Shown: in pieces, positions 34,597-43,017 of the stretch
How the letters are laid out: every line of letters begins with the position of its first letter
Position numbering within the stretch: the first letter of the stretch is position 1
Source: Trebonia sp963773105
GTDB lineage: Bacteria; Actinomycetota; Actinomycetes; Streptosporangiales; Streptosporangiaceae
NCBI GenBank assembly: GCA_963773105.1
Contig: CAVZAA010000009.1
Coordinates: 1 to 64,000, forward strand
Length of the DNA stretch: 64,000 bases
Direction of reading: 5' to 3'
Translations under genes and position numbers: made by a program
Notes under the pieces: generated by a model
The model's input: the letters and a program-made list of their open reading frames with translations, nothing else
Databases searched by the model: none
Told to the model about the DNA's origin: nothing

Positions 34597-35977
34597 CGGA
34601 GGTCTCCGGTCGCGTGGGGATCCCGCCGAGGGGAATCCAGAACTCCACTGTGGTCCCGGCCCCGGGTGTGCTCTCGATGCGGCACCATCCCCCGGCGAGA
34701 TAGGCCCGTTCACACATCAGCACTAGTCCGAGGTGGCCAGGGCGGTTCTCCACCTCAGCGGGGTTGTAGCCGACACCATCGTCAACGATACGCATCACGT
34801 CGCGGGGCGCCACGTACTCGGTGGCGACGCCGAGCGCGATGACCGGCATGGACAGCCCGACGTAGGCGCCGAGGAAGAAGCCCGCCAGCACCTCGGCCCG
34901 CGATTCGGGCGGCGCGGTGCCGGCCGCGGCCACCAGGGAGCCGCGGAACACGAGGCCGCCGCCCGCGCCGGTGACGATCCCGCCGATCACGAACAAGGGC
35001 AGGCTCGGCACCCACATCCCCACCGTGAACAGCGCCAGGCCCGCCAACAGCACCGGGACCGACACCTTCAGCGTGGTGGCCGTGCTCGCCGTGCCGAGCG
35101 CGATCTGCGCGATCGCCCCGGCCGCGAACGCGGAGAAGGCGACGGCGCCGGCGACCGCGTACGAGGTCTCGTGCATGGTGCCGGCCAGGAAGCCGGGCAT
35201 GAGGGAGTTGAACACGCCGTAGACCGCGAACGCCGCCGCGGCCGCTCCCATGGCGGCGAAGAAGGTACCGCGGGCGTGCGCGGGTATCGCCGCCCGCTGC
35301 GGCCGCCAGGCAGGCCGCGGGTCCGGCAGGCTGGCTGTCTCCGGCGCGAAGGCGATCAGCAGCGCCAGCACCACCAGCACCCCGCCGAAGATCACATAGG
35401 GGACCACCAGCGGCAACGGCGCGAACTGGGCGAGCATCCCGGCGCCGAGCGGCCCCACCCCGATCCCGCCCAGGTTGGCCGCCGTCGCCACCACCTGCGG
35501 ACGCCGGCCCGTGGGCGACCCGCCCGCCCCCGCGTGCAGTTCGGCCAGGTACGCGGTCGCGGTCCCGGTCGTGAGCCCGATCGACACGCCGGACACGACC
35601 CGCGCGAGGATGAGGCCCGGCAGGCTGGGAAAGGCGATGAACAGCAGCGCGCTCGCCACGTTGACGGCGAGCGCGGGCACCAGCACCCGGCGCCGTCCGA
35701 CCCAGTCCGAGACGTGCCCGCCGAGGAACAGGCTGACGATCACGCCAACGGCGTAGACCGCGTACACCACGGTGATCATCAGCGTGGAGAAGTGGTCGCG
35801 CTGCTGGTAGATGACGTAAAGCGGCGTTGGGACGGCCGAGAACGCGAGGTTGACGCAGAAGGCGGCCGCCACGATCCAGAACGCCGCCGAGTGACGGCGT
35901 TGATGCCGGGTCTGCCACGCGGATCTCCCTGCCGGGATGCCCGGTAGCTCCGCTGTCTGTTCCGTCCGTGCGGTCAT
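34580..35977 (-). CDS. Chimera: MFS transporter fused in frame to a histidine-kinase ATPase tail
   Basis: Residues 1 to about 390 form an MFS permease (FWIVAAAFCVNLAFSAVPTPLYVIYQQRDHFSTLMI, GHVSDWVGRRRVL, then a dozen helices to VIALGVATEYVAPRDV). The last 70 residues are the C-terminal ATP-binding region of a sensor kinase (MRIVDDGVGYNPAEVENRPGHLGLVLMCERAYLAGG, GTTVEFWIPLG) with G boxes but no H or N box. The junction is near 34797. A deletion appears to have removed the end of the MFS gene and the first three-quarters of the kinase gene. The ORF is open throughout, so a fusion protein can be made. ATG 35977 was chosen; one 24 codons upstream exists. Confidence 0.85.
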   Translation of the reverse strand: MTARTEQTAELPGIPAGRSAWQTRHQRRHSAAFWIVAAAFCVNLAFSAVPTPLYVIYQQRDHFSTLMITVVYAVYAVGVIVSLFLGGHVSDWVGRRRVLVPALAVNVASALLFIAFPSLPGLILARVVSGVSIGLTTGTATAYLAELHAGAGGSPTGRRPQVVATAANLGGIGVGPLGAGMLAQFAPLPLVVPYVIFGGVLVVLALLIAFAPETASLPDPRPAWRPQRAAIPAHARGTFFAAMGAAAAAFAVYGVFNSLMPGFLAGTMHETSYAVAGAVAFSAFAAGAIAQIALGTASTATTLKVSVPVLLAGLALFTVGMWVPSLPLFVIGGIVTGAGGGLVFRGSLVAAAGTAPPESRAEVLAGFFLGAYVGLSMPVIALGVATEYVAPRDVMRIVDDGVGYNPAEVENRPGHLGLVLMCERAYLAGGWCRIESTPGAGTTVEFWIPLGGIPTRPETSGEYVA

Positions 35978-36052
35978 GTGGTCCCATCCGTCGCTTGCCT
36001 TCCGCGGGCCTTGCGTTTCACAGGGGCCCACTACGAGGATGTCCGACACGAT

Positions 36053-36075
36053 TTATCATGTCCAACGAAAGATAA
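36053..36075. promoter_or_regulatory. LysR-type operator candidate
   Basis: TTATC and GATAA arms are separated by 13 bases (ATC-N13-GAT), close to the T-N11-A form bound by LysR proteins. It lies between the divergent MFS chimera and LysR genes. Confidence 0.55.
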
Positions 36076-36106
36076 TGATGACACTCATGCCTTCTAGGAA
36101 TTAATC

Positions 36107-36988
36107 GTGGAACTGCGGCACCTCGAGCACTTCGTCGCGGTCGCGGAGGAGCGGAACTTCACCCGGGCGGCCCGGCGCCTCCACCTCGTCCAGTCGGCCC
36201 TGTCGGTGTCCATCCGCTCGCTCGAGCACGAGCTCGGCACCCAGCTCTTCGAGCGCACCACGCGCGAGGTCAGGGTGACCGACGCGGGCCGCGCCCTGCT
36301 ACCGGAGGCGCGCCGCACGCTCGACGCGGCCGCCGGCGCCCAGGCGGCGGTCTTCGGCGCCCAGGCCGGCCTGCGGGGGACGCTGCGGCTCGGCATGATG
36401 CAGGTGATCGGCGTGCTCGACGTCGGGTCGCTGATCGCGCAGTTCCACCGCGAGCGGCCGCTGGTGGACATCCAGCCCAGGACCGCGGCCGGCGGTTCGG
36501 CGGCGCTGATCTCCGATGTCCGCCGCGGCGCCCTGGACGCCGCCTTCGTCGCCGTCAGCGGCCCGGGCCAGTCGGGGCTGACGGTCACGACGCTGGCGTC
36601 CGAGCCCGTCCTGCTCGGCTGCCCGCCCGATCACCCGCTGGCCCGCCGCGCCGTCGTCGACGTCAGCGAGCTGGCCGACGAGCCGTTCGTCGACTACACG
36701 CCCGGATGGGGCCCCCGCACGATCGCCGACCAGCTGTTCGCCCGGGCCGGCGTCGAGCGCTCGATCGGCATCGAGGTGCCGGACACGTCGATCCACGCAT
36801 CACTGGTCCGGGCCGGGCTCGGGCTGGCCATCCTCCCGCAGTCGATGATCGCCGACGCGGGCGTGACGGGCGTGCCATTGCGGCCCACCGCCACCTTCAC
36901 CGTGGCGTTCATCATCGCCGCCGACCGGCCGCTCTCCCCCGTCGGCCGGGCCTTCGCCAACCTGGTCACCACGACGCACCCTGGGTGA
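36107..36988 (+). CDS. LysR-family transcriptional regulator
   Basis: The 293-residue protein has the LysR helix-turn-helix (ELRHLEHFVAVAEERNFTRAARRLHLVQSALSVSIRSLEHELG) and a periplasmic-binding-like effector domain (LRLGMMQVIGVLDVGSLIAQFH, then AGLGLAILPQSMIA). The start is GTG. It is divergent from the MFS part of the chimera, the usual place for a LysR regulator of an efflux permease, with an operator-like repeat between them. Confidence 0.93.
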   Translation: MELRHLEHFVAVAEERNFTRAARRLHLVQSALSVSIRSLEHELGTQLFERTTREVRVTDAGRALLPEARRTLDAAAGAQAAVFGAQAGLRGTLRLGMMQVIGVLDVGSLIAQFHRERPLVDIQPRTAAGGSAALISDVRRGALDAAFVAVSGPGQSGLTVTTLASEPVLLGCPPDHPLARRAVVDVSELADEPFVDYTPGWGPRTIADQLFARAGVERSIGIEVPDTSIHASLVRAGLGLAILPQSMIADAGVTGVPLRPTATFTVAFIIAADRPLSPVGRAFANLVTTTHPG

Positions 36989-37060
36989 CCTGGGAGGCGA
37001 CCGCGCCAATGCAGCGATCCTCTCGACGGCCAGACACTCACATCAACGTGAGGTTATCGG

Positions 37061-37432
37061 TCATCGAGGTGGAAATAGCCGGCGGGATGTCGATGCGGCC
37101 CGGTCGGCGTCCCGGCTCGCTGGCAAGTCCGCGTTCCGGTTCCTGGCCAGCACCCGGGTGAGCTGCGCGACCCTCCCGCTGCGCAGCCGCTCCCGTTCGG
37201 TGGGGACGGTGCCGCCCCAGACACCGTGCTGGCCGACCGCCCAGTTGCGCAGCGCCAGCTCTAGGCACTCCGCGCGCACCGGACAGGCGGCGCACACCGC
37301 GATGGCGTCAGCCGCCTCGTGCCTGGCGTCCTCGGCCGGCTCGCTGACCGGGTACCAGTCCTCCGGGCTCAGCCGGCTGGTCGAGCAGGCACCCTGCTCC
37401 ATGACGAGCAGGCACAGTGTCCGGTCACTCAT
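37061..37432 (-). CDS. WhiB-family iron-sulfur regulator
   Basis: Four conserved cysteines are present: one in MEQGACSTS and three in VCAACPVRAEC. The GVWGGT turn and a basic C-terminal tail follow, as in the Wbl family. Wbl proteins bind a 4Fe-4S cluster and work with sigma factors, sensing O2 or NO. The ATG at 37432 has AGAGG seven bases before it and is preferred over one 12 codons upstream. Length is 123 residues. The subtype (WhiB1-7) cannot be assigned safely. Confidence 0.92.
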   Translation of the reverse strand: MSDRTLCLLVMEQGACSTSRLSPEDWYPVSEPAEDARHEAADAIAVCAACPVRAECLELALRNWAVGQHGVWGGTVPTERERLRSGRVAQLTRVLARNRNADLPASRDADRAASTSRRLFPPR

Positions 37433-37544
37433 GGCGAAGCCTCTGGTGATCAACGCAGACAGGTCCATGCCTCAAGTCTCGCGACGTGACGGCCGTTAGA
37501 CATCAGTCGAAAGACTGGACCTGCATCAGCCGGTATGAGTACGC

Positions 37545-37623
37545 CTCTAGGCGTAGCGCGACCCGCCGACCAGGCGGAGGCCATCCTCGAGCGCAACGCG
37601 ATGGAACTGCTGGGAATTGGGTG
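37545..37623 (+). pseudogene. Amidohydrolase C-terminal scrap
   Basis: One frame reads ARPADQAEAILERNAMELLGIG and a stop, resembling the last helix of amidohydrolase-2 family proteins (xxxILGxNAxRLLGL). Nothing upstream continues it. The rest of the 280-base gap before the VOC gene shows no gene. Confidence 0.35.
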
Positions 37624-37717
37624 ATCAAGACGTCTGACCTGCCCGCGGGTTTGACTTGCGGTACGCGCGGGGAACGCGGTGTAGAAGCTGATACCGCCGA
37701 ACAGTGAGGTGGGCGGG

Positions 37718-38491
37718 ATGACCACACGCGACATTCCATGGCCGGACGGCACGCCGTGCTGGGCGGACTTGGGCGCGCCGGACATCGCGAAGGCGAGAGA
37801 CTTCTACAGTGACGTCTTCACCTGGACGATCGAGCCAGGTGGGCCGGAGACCGGCGGGTATTCGGTAGCGGAACTTAACGGCCGGGGAGTCGCGGGCGTC
37901 GGCCCGAAGATGGGCCCGCCGGAGGCGCCCACGATGTGGACGACCTATCTTGCGACGTCGGACGCGGACGCGACCGCCCGCAAGATCAAGGACGCCGGCG
38001 GCCAGGTGATCGTGGAGCCGGCGGACGTCATGGATGTCGGGCGGATGGCTGTCGCGGTGGACCCGGCTGGTGCCGTGTTCGGACTCTGGCAGGCTCGCGC
38101 GTTCCCCGGAGCGCAGATCGTCAACGAGCCGGGGGCGATGTGCTGGAACGAGCAGATGAGCAACGACTTCGAGGGCAGCAAGTCATTCTACGCGGCTGTC
38201 TTCGGCTACGAGTACGGCGACACGAGCGGCGACTCCAGCTACGCGACCATTAAAGTCGACGGGAGGGTCGTCGGCGGCATCGGCGGTTATCACGCCGGCC
38301 TTCTGGCCGATACCCAGGCCACCTGGAGGGTGGACTTCGGCGCGCTGGACACCGACGCGTCGGTCGCGCGCGTGGAGGCCAACGGCGGCTCGGTCATCTG
38401 GAAGCCGGTAGACCATCCCGCCGGCCGCTTGACCACGGTCGCCGATGACCAGGGCGCGCGCTTCTCGATACTCGCCGTCAAGACGCGGTAA
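37718..38491 (+). CDS. Two-domain VOC (glyoxalase/bleomycin-resistance fold) protein
   Basis: The 257-residue protein has two tandem VOC modules. The first runs WADLGAPDIAKARDFYSDVFTW to DPAGAVFGLWQA and the second MCWNEQMSNDFEGSKSFYAAVFGYEY to DDQGARFSILAVK. This layout matches the Streptomyces hydroxylase-like 27 kDa antigen-type VOC proteins, of uncertain function. The ATG at 37718 follows GAGGTGGGCGGG. It stands alone between the WhiB gene and the hydrolases. Confidence 0.87.
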   Translation: MTTRDIPWPDGTPCWADLGAPDIAKARDFYSDVFTWTIEPGGPETGGYSVAELNGRGVAGVGPKMGPPEAPTMWTTYLATSDADATARKIKDAGGQVIVEPADVMDVGRMAVAVDPAGAVFGLWQARAFPGAQIVNEPGAMCWNEQMSNDFEGSKSFYAAVFGYEYGDTSGDSSYATIKVDGRVVGGIGGYHAGLLADTQATWRVDFGALDTDASVARVEANGGSVIWKPVDHPAGRLTTVADDQGARFSILAVKTR

Positions 38492-38733
38492 AACCGATGC
38501 GGGGCCCAGTGGGCTCGCACTCACCGGCTAGTGGTCAGCTCAGCAGGCGGCTGCACCAGGACAGCTGATTCTGCGGAACCTATAGGCAGTCGGCGCACGC
38601 GTCGGGCGGGTCGGCCGACGTTTACACGCAGCTGCAGTCAAGATGCGGATACCTGCGTTGCCTGGTGAGCGGCAGCATGGCGCCACAGGCATCCATCCCC
38701 GACGCCTGCTCACAGCAGGAAGGAAACATAGGC

Positions 38734-39426
38734 ATGAAAGCACGACCAAACATCGTCCTCGTTCACGGCGCCTGGGCGGACGGCTCATCCTGGAGCGGTG
38801 TGATCGAGCGCTTGCAGGCCACCGGCTACCACGTGACCGCACCGCAGTTCCCGATGAGCTCGCTCGCGGCCGACGTCGCCCGGCTGCGGCAGGTACTTAA
38901 TTTCCAGAACGGCCCGGTCATCCTGGCCGGGCACTCCTACGGCGGCCAGATCATGACCGCGCTCGGCGCCGACGCGCCCAACGTGGCCGGCCTGGTGTAC
39001 ATCGCCGCCTTCGGCATCGATCAGGGCGAATCGCTCGGCGCGCTGCTGTCGCAGGGACCGCCGACGCCCGCGCTGGCGCACCTGTTCACCGACCAGCTGG
39101 GCTTCGTCTGGCTGTCCCACGACGACTTCGTCCACCACTTCGCGGCCGACGTCGACCCGGTCCACGCCAACGTCATGTACGCCGTCCAACAGGGACTGGC
39201 CGGCTCCGCCTTCACCGACGTCATGGGCGTCCCAGCGTGGAAATCGCTGCCGTCGTGGTATCTAGTCGCCACCGCGGACGAGGCGATCCCGCCGTACGCC
39301 GAGCGGATGTTCGCCAACCGCATGGGGGCCACCACCATCGAGGTCGACTCCAGCCACGTGGCCATGGTCTCCCACCCCGACGAGGTAACCGCGCTGATCA
39401 CGGCGGCCGCTGACGCCTGCGCGTAG
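38734..39426 (+). CDS. Alpha/beta hydrolase (esterase-like)
   Basis: The 230-residue protein has NIVLVHGAWADGSSWSGVIERL with the oxyanion HG, the nucleophile elbow GHSYGGQ, the acid in VATADEAIPP and the histidine in SSHVAMVSHPDEV. It is the small cytoplasmic alpha/beta hydrolase type common in actinomycetes, close to methylesterase and salicylate-binding-like enzymes. The ATG follows AGGAAGGAAACATAGGC. A secreted paralogue starts 46 bases downstream on the same strand, so the two are probably cotranscribed. Confidence 0.9.
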   Translation: MKARPNIVLVHGAWADGSSWSGVIERLQATGYHVTAPQFPMSSLAADVARLRQVLNFQNGPVILAGHSYGGQIMTALGADAPNVAGLVYIAAFGIDQGESLGALLSQGPPTPALAHLFTDQLGFVWLSHDDFVHHFAADVDPVHANVMYAVQQGLAGSAFTDVMGVPAWKSLPSWYLVATADEAIPPYAERMFANRMGATTIEVDSSHVAMVSHPDEVTALITAAADACA

Positions 39427-39471
39427 CCGTGGAAACCAGAACAGGAGGCAAGCGCCAATGAGGAGAAACCG

Positions 39472-40350
39472 ATGAAAATCAGACGAGCCGTGCGGTCGGC
39501 GAACAGGCGGATCGTCGCGCTGACGGCGGCCGCGGCAGCCGTAGGGCTCCCGGTGACGGCCGGGCTGGCGAGCGCCGCGGACGCCAGCGCCGCGCACGCC
39601 GGCGCCGTGGCCTCCGTCGTCCGCGGCCCCAAGCCAAGCATCGTCTTGATCCATGGGGCATGGGCCGACAGTTCCAGCTGGAACGCCGTCATCGGCGAAC
39701 TCCAGCACGACGGGTACACGGTCTACGTGCCGCCCAACCCCCTGCTCGGCATCAGCTACGACTCCGCCTTCATCCGCGACTTCTTGCACACCATCTCCGG
39801 GCCCATCATCCTGGTCGGGCACTCCTACGGCGGTGCCGTCATCACCAACGCCGCCACCGGCGACAAGCAGGTCAAGGCGCTGGTCTACGTGGATGCCTTC
39901 GCACCCGCGCAAGGCCAGACCATCGGCCGGCTCGTCTCCGCCCACCCCGGTTCGTGCGTCCTGCCGCCTGCGAACGTTACCGTCCAGCCGTACCCGGGCG
40001 CGCCCGCAGGCGCAGTCGACGTCTACATCAAGCAGGCCGTGTTTCCGTCCTGCATGGCCAATGGCCCCTACCAGCGAAGCGAGAATGCTCGCGGCCACGC
40101 AGCGGCCGCTCACCTCGCTCGCGCTAGCACAGAAATCGGGCGTCCCGGCCTGGAAGACGATCCCGTCGTGGGCCGTGATCGGCACCGCCGACCACGCCAT
40201 TCCCCCCGCGGAACTGCTGGCCATGGCCCACCAGGCCCATGCTCGCGTCACCATCATTCGCGGTGCCCGCACCTGTCGATGATCTCCAACCCTGGGACTG
40301 TCACCAGGGTGATTCTGCAGGCAGTTCACGCGACTGCCTGGGCGGGGTAA
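39472..40350 (+). pseudogene. Secreted alpha/beta hydrolase with two compensating frameshifts
   Basis: A signal peptide (twin-Arg NRRIVALTAAAAAVGLPVTAGLASA) leads into SIVLIHGAWADSSSWNAVIGEL and GHSYGGAVITNAA, paralogous to the preceding gene. Near 40075 the frame moves by one base and the conserved sequence continues as KSGVPAWKTIPSWAVIGTADHAIPPAEL. Near 40262 it shifts back to give HLSMISNPGTVTRVILQAV. Both shifts together would restore about 290 residues with acid and histidine in place. As read here, the catalytic Asp and His are out of frame. An IS200/IS605 element adjoins the 3' end. Confidence 0.8.
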
Positions 40351-40365
40351 GTCCCGGCCGGGCCG

Positions 40366-40782
40366 TCAGGCCGGGCGCTGCTGGTGCTCGATGTACTGCC
40401 GGATGAGCGACGGCGGGGCGCCCCCGCAGGAGGCGGCGAGGTAGGAGGGGGACCAGAAGTGCCCGTTCATCCGCGCCCGGTTCACCCGCCCCGTGTACTG
40501 GGAGCGGAGCCTGCGCGCGGAAACGCCCTTGAGGGAGTTCACGAGGGCGGACACGGGGACTTTCGGCGGGTGGAAGGCGAGCGGGTGCACGTGGTCGGCC
40601 TCGCCGTTGAACTCGCGCATCTCCGCGTCGAAGCCTCCGCAGGCCTTCCGCATCACTTCCCCGCGGAACCTGAGCGTCCCGTCGTCGAACACGCCGCGCC
40701 GGTACCTCGTCACGAAGGCCAAATGAACATGAAGCGCGGAAACGGCGTGCCTGCCGTGCCTGTAGTCGTCGCCGGATGTCAT
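40366..40782 (-). CDS. tnpA: IS200/IS605 TnpA (Y1 HUH transposase)
   Basis: The 138-residue protein has the Y1 transposase layout: HVHLAFVTRYRRGVFDDG, the HUH motif in NGEADHVHPLAFHPP, VSALVNSLKGVSARRLR, YLAASCGGAP and the catalytic tyrosine helix IRQYIEHQQ. It nicks and joins single-stranded element ends. The protein appears intact. It is transcribed away from tnpB, with starts only 24 bases apart. Confidence 0.93.
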   Translation of the reverse strand: MTSGDDYRHGRHAVSALHVHLAFVTRYRRGVFDDGTLRFRGEVMRKACGGFDAEMREFNGEADHVHPLAFHPPKVPVSALVNSLKGVSARRLRSQYTGRVNRARMNGHFWSPSYLAASCGGAPPSLIRQYIEHQQRPA

Positions 40783-40805
40783 AGGCCATTGTTAGGCTGC
40801 GGTCC

Positions 40806-42014
40806 GTGCTGGCCCGTTACCGCTACCGCGTCTGCCCCGGGCCGCATCAGGAGATGATGCTGGCCCGGTCGTTCGGGTGCGCGCGGGTGGTGTTCAACGA
40901 CTCGCTGCGCGTCCGCGGGGCCGCTCGCGCGGCGGGCGAGAAGATCAGCGACGCCGAGGTTCAGCGCCGCGTCATCACCCTCGCCAAGACGACTCCGGGA
41001 CGGGGATGGCTCGGCGAGGTCGCGTCGGTGGCCCTGGTGCAGGCGTGCCAGGACGCCCGGCGGGCGTACCGGAACTGGTTCGACTCGATGTCGGGGAGGC
41101 GGAAAGGCCGGAAGGTGGGCCGTCCCCGGTTCCGGTCGCGGAAAGACGGCCGGCAGTCGGTGCGCCTGACCCGCAACGGGTTTTCCCTGCGCGGGGGCCG
41201 GCTGTATGTCGCCAAGGTCGGCGGCCTGCGGGTGAAGTGGTCCCGCGGCCTGCCGTCGGTCCCGTCATCGGTCACGGTCATCCGCGAGGCGGACGGCCGG
41301 TACTACGCGTCATTCGTGGTCGAGCCGGCGCCGGCCCCGCTGCCGCCAGCCGGCCGCGATATCGGCATCGACCTGGGCCTGAGCGTCCTGGCGGCCACCT
41401 CGGACGGGGAGTTGATCGCCAACCCGCGGCACCTGCGGGCGCGGGAGCGGAAGCTGGCCCGGGCGCAGCGTGCCATGGCCCGCAAGCAGAAGGGCTCCGC
41501 GAACCGGGACAAGGCCCGCGTCCGCGTTGCCGCCCAGCACCGCAAGGTCCGCGAGGCGCGGGCCGACCACCTGCACAAGACGGCGCTCCGGCTGGTCCGC
41601 GACAACCAAGCGGTCTACGTCGAAGACCTCGCCGTGTCCGGCCTGGCCCGCGCAAGGCTCGCGAAGTCGGTGAACGACGCCGGATGGGCGACGCTCGTCC
41701 GGCTGCTGGGAGAGAAGGCCGAGCGCCACGGGCGGCAGGTCGTGAAGGTCGGCCGCTGGTTCCCGTCCAGCCGGATCTGCTCCGCCTGCGGGGTGAAGGA
41801 CGGCGCTAAGCCGCTGAGCGTCCGCGAGTGGACCTGCGGCGGCTGCGGGACGGTGCACGACCAGGACGTCAACGCGGCCCGGAACGTCCTGCTCGAGGGA
41901 CGGAAGGTGGCGGCCGGGCAGGCCGACACTCAAAACGCCTGCGGAGGGACCGTAAGACCGGGGCCTGCCCCGGCTGGACCCGGGGAAACAGGAACCCGCC
42001 GGAGCGCGGCATGA
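40806..42014 (+). CDS. tnpB: TnpB, RNA-guided RuvC-like nuclease
   Basis: The 402-residue protein has an N-terminal helix-turn-helix region (YRYRVCPGPHQEMMLARSFGCARVVFNDSL), the RuvC motifs DIGIDLGLSVLAA and AVYVEDLAVSGLA, and a four-cysteine zinc finger (CSACG ... CGGCG). The final HDQDVNAARNVL holds the third catalytic Asp. All catalytic residues are present. TnpB proteins use an RNA from the element's right end to cut DNA next to the target-adjacent motif. The start is GTG. Confidence 0.94.
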   Translation: MLARYRYRVCPGPHQEMMLARSFGCARVVFNDSLRVRGAARAAGEKISDAEVQRRVITLAKTTPGRGWLGEVASVALVQACQDARRAYRNWFDSMSGRRKGRKVGRPRFRSRKDGRQSVRLTRNGFSLRGGRLYVAKVGGLRVKWSRGLPSVPSSVTVIREADGRYYASFVVEPAPAPLPPAGRDIGIDLGLSVLAATSDGELIANPRHLRARERKLARAQRAMARKQKGSANRDKARVRVAAQHRKVREARADHLHKTALRLVRDNQAVYVEDLAVSGLARARLAKSVNDAGWATLVRLLGEKAERHGRQVVKVGRWFPSSRICSACGVKDGAKPLSVREWTCGGCGTVHDQDVNAARNVLLEGRKVAAGQADTQNACGGTVRPGPAPAGPGETGTRRSAA

Positions 42015-42060
42015 GCCGCGCAGGAGGAATCCCCGCCGTTCACGGCGGGGAGGATGTCAA
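41900..42060 (+). ncRNA. Predicted reRNA (omega RNA) region of the IS605 element
   Basis: By analogy with other TnpB systems, the guide RNA scaffold overlaps the end of tnpB and ends at the right-end hairpin, with the guide read from the flank that starts at 42061 (TAGTCCTCGAAGACC). The hairpin at 42031-42050 is seen; the rest is inferred. Confidence 0.45.
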
Positions 42061-42312
42061 TAGTCCTCGAAGACCGCCGCGACCGACATGACCGTCAGTG
42101 ACCGGTCGAACCAGGTGTCGAGCTGGCCGAGGTCGTCGCAGGACTCGATCAGCTCGCGCTGCGCAGGGGTGGGGCGCAGGCCGCGGGACTTGAGGATGCG
42201 CAGGATGCCGGTCGCGATGATCCGGCGGCACTTATCCGCCTCAGCGGGGTCCCAGCAGGCCACGACCAAGACCGCCCGCGGGCACTTGTTCGCCTTCCTG
42301 GCGGCGGTCGCG
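42057..42312 (-). pseudogene. Internally deleted nuclease/transposase-like ORF
   Basis: The frame reads VVACWDPAEADKCRRIIATG, typical of the N-terminal half of a conserved actinobacterial Rpn-like protein family. It jumps directly to ILRILKSRGLRPTPAQRELIESCDDLGQLDTWFDRS, typical of the family's C-terminal tail. About 150 residues between them are missing and no start codon is seen. The stop codon is supplied by the right end of the IS605 element. Confidence 0.55.
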
Positions 42313-42405
42313 TGACCATTCGCATATCTAGCATTCGAACTGGTAATGGCAATACCTTGCCATCACTAGTCGGCGTGCCGAGGGAGGGCCGCACTCGTCA
42401 CCGGC

Positions 42406-43017
42406 GTGATCACCGTGGCGTCGCACACGAAAACGACAATCCTCAGGGCCGCCCGAACCACGTCCGCAACGTGCTGCCACGCGCAGGGCGGGCCGGCGCT
42501 GATAACGGCGGTGCAAGCCCGGGTGAACCGGATCGCCGGTCTGGCCGTTTCCCAGGGCAAGACATATCCGACATTGGGTACCGGCCTTGGGGGTGGGGTG
42601 CGGATCGACCGGTCAGACGAAGCCGACGAGCCTGGCCGGGCCGCTGCGCCGGGTCAGCCGCCGGCCCGACCGCCGGACGGCGACGGGGACGGGGACGGGG
42701 ATAGAGATAGGGGCGTGGGCGTCGACGCGACCACGGGCAGGGGGGTCGGCGGTGACGGTGCTGAGCGGCACCAGTTCCCCTGCCCCGAGCAGTCCGTGCG
42801 CCTGGAACGGGCCATGGCGCACCGGGCCACCGTCGATGCCGACTACCGGCGGCACGCGATCGACCAGGGTTGCGCCCGGGTCGAGAAGCTCGAACGCGAA
42901 ATCGTCACCCCGGCTATGCACCGCATCGAAGCCGAAGATCCCGACCGGACCCTGATCGGCTTGGAACACCGCCTCAAGGGCAGGGACCGGATCGAAGAAA
43001 GTAGCTATTCAGCCTGA
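42406..43017 (+). pseudogene. RelA/SpoT-fold toxin-like protein, 5' part (interrupted by IS66)
   Basis: From the GTG at 42406 there is an unassigned N-terminal region with a Gly/Asp/Arg-rich linker (coded by repeated GACGGG units). A conserved helical segment follows: QSVRLERAMAHRATVDADYRRHAIDQGCARVEKLEREIV, then EAEDPDRTLIGLEHRLKGRDRIEE. The HRLKGRDRI motif matches the RxKxxxS start of (p)ppGpp-synthetase-like folds. The frame is cut by an IS66 element after GAAGAAA. Removing the element and one target copy fuses it in frame with 44729-45158. The original N-terminus (delivery modules) is probably lost. Confidence 0.65.

Larger units (their letters stand above)
40330..42060. mobile_element. 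IS200/IS605-family element with tnpA and tnpB
   Basis: A tnpA (minus) and a tnpB (plus) lie back to back. The right end has a CCCCGCC/GGCGGGG hairpin (42031-42050) followed by GATGTCAA; TCAA is the right cleavage tetranucleotide known from IS608. The left end is less sure: a CCCGGCC/GGCCGGG hairpin occurs at 40353-40375 and a TTCAC that could be the target lies at 40325. As expected for the family there is no target duplication or inverted repeat. Confidence 0.8.

Noticed and set aside
40318..40340. CAGGCAGT/ACTGCCTG palindrome as the left end of the IS605 element
   Set aside because: It overlaps codons that still fit the hydrolase C-terminus (VILQAVHATA), so it may be chance; the left boundary is left approximate.
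42681..42710. GACGGG microsatellite as a phase-variation switch
   Set aside because: The units are six bases long and imperfect, so slippage would not change the frame, and the gene is already broken by IS66.
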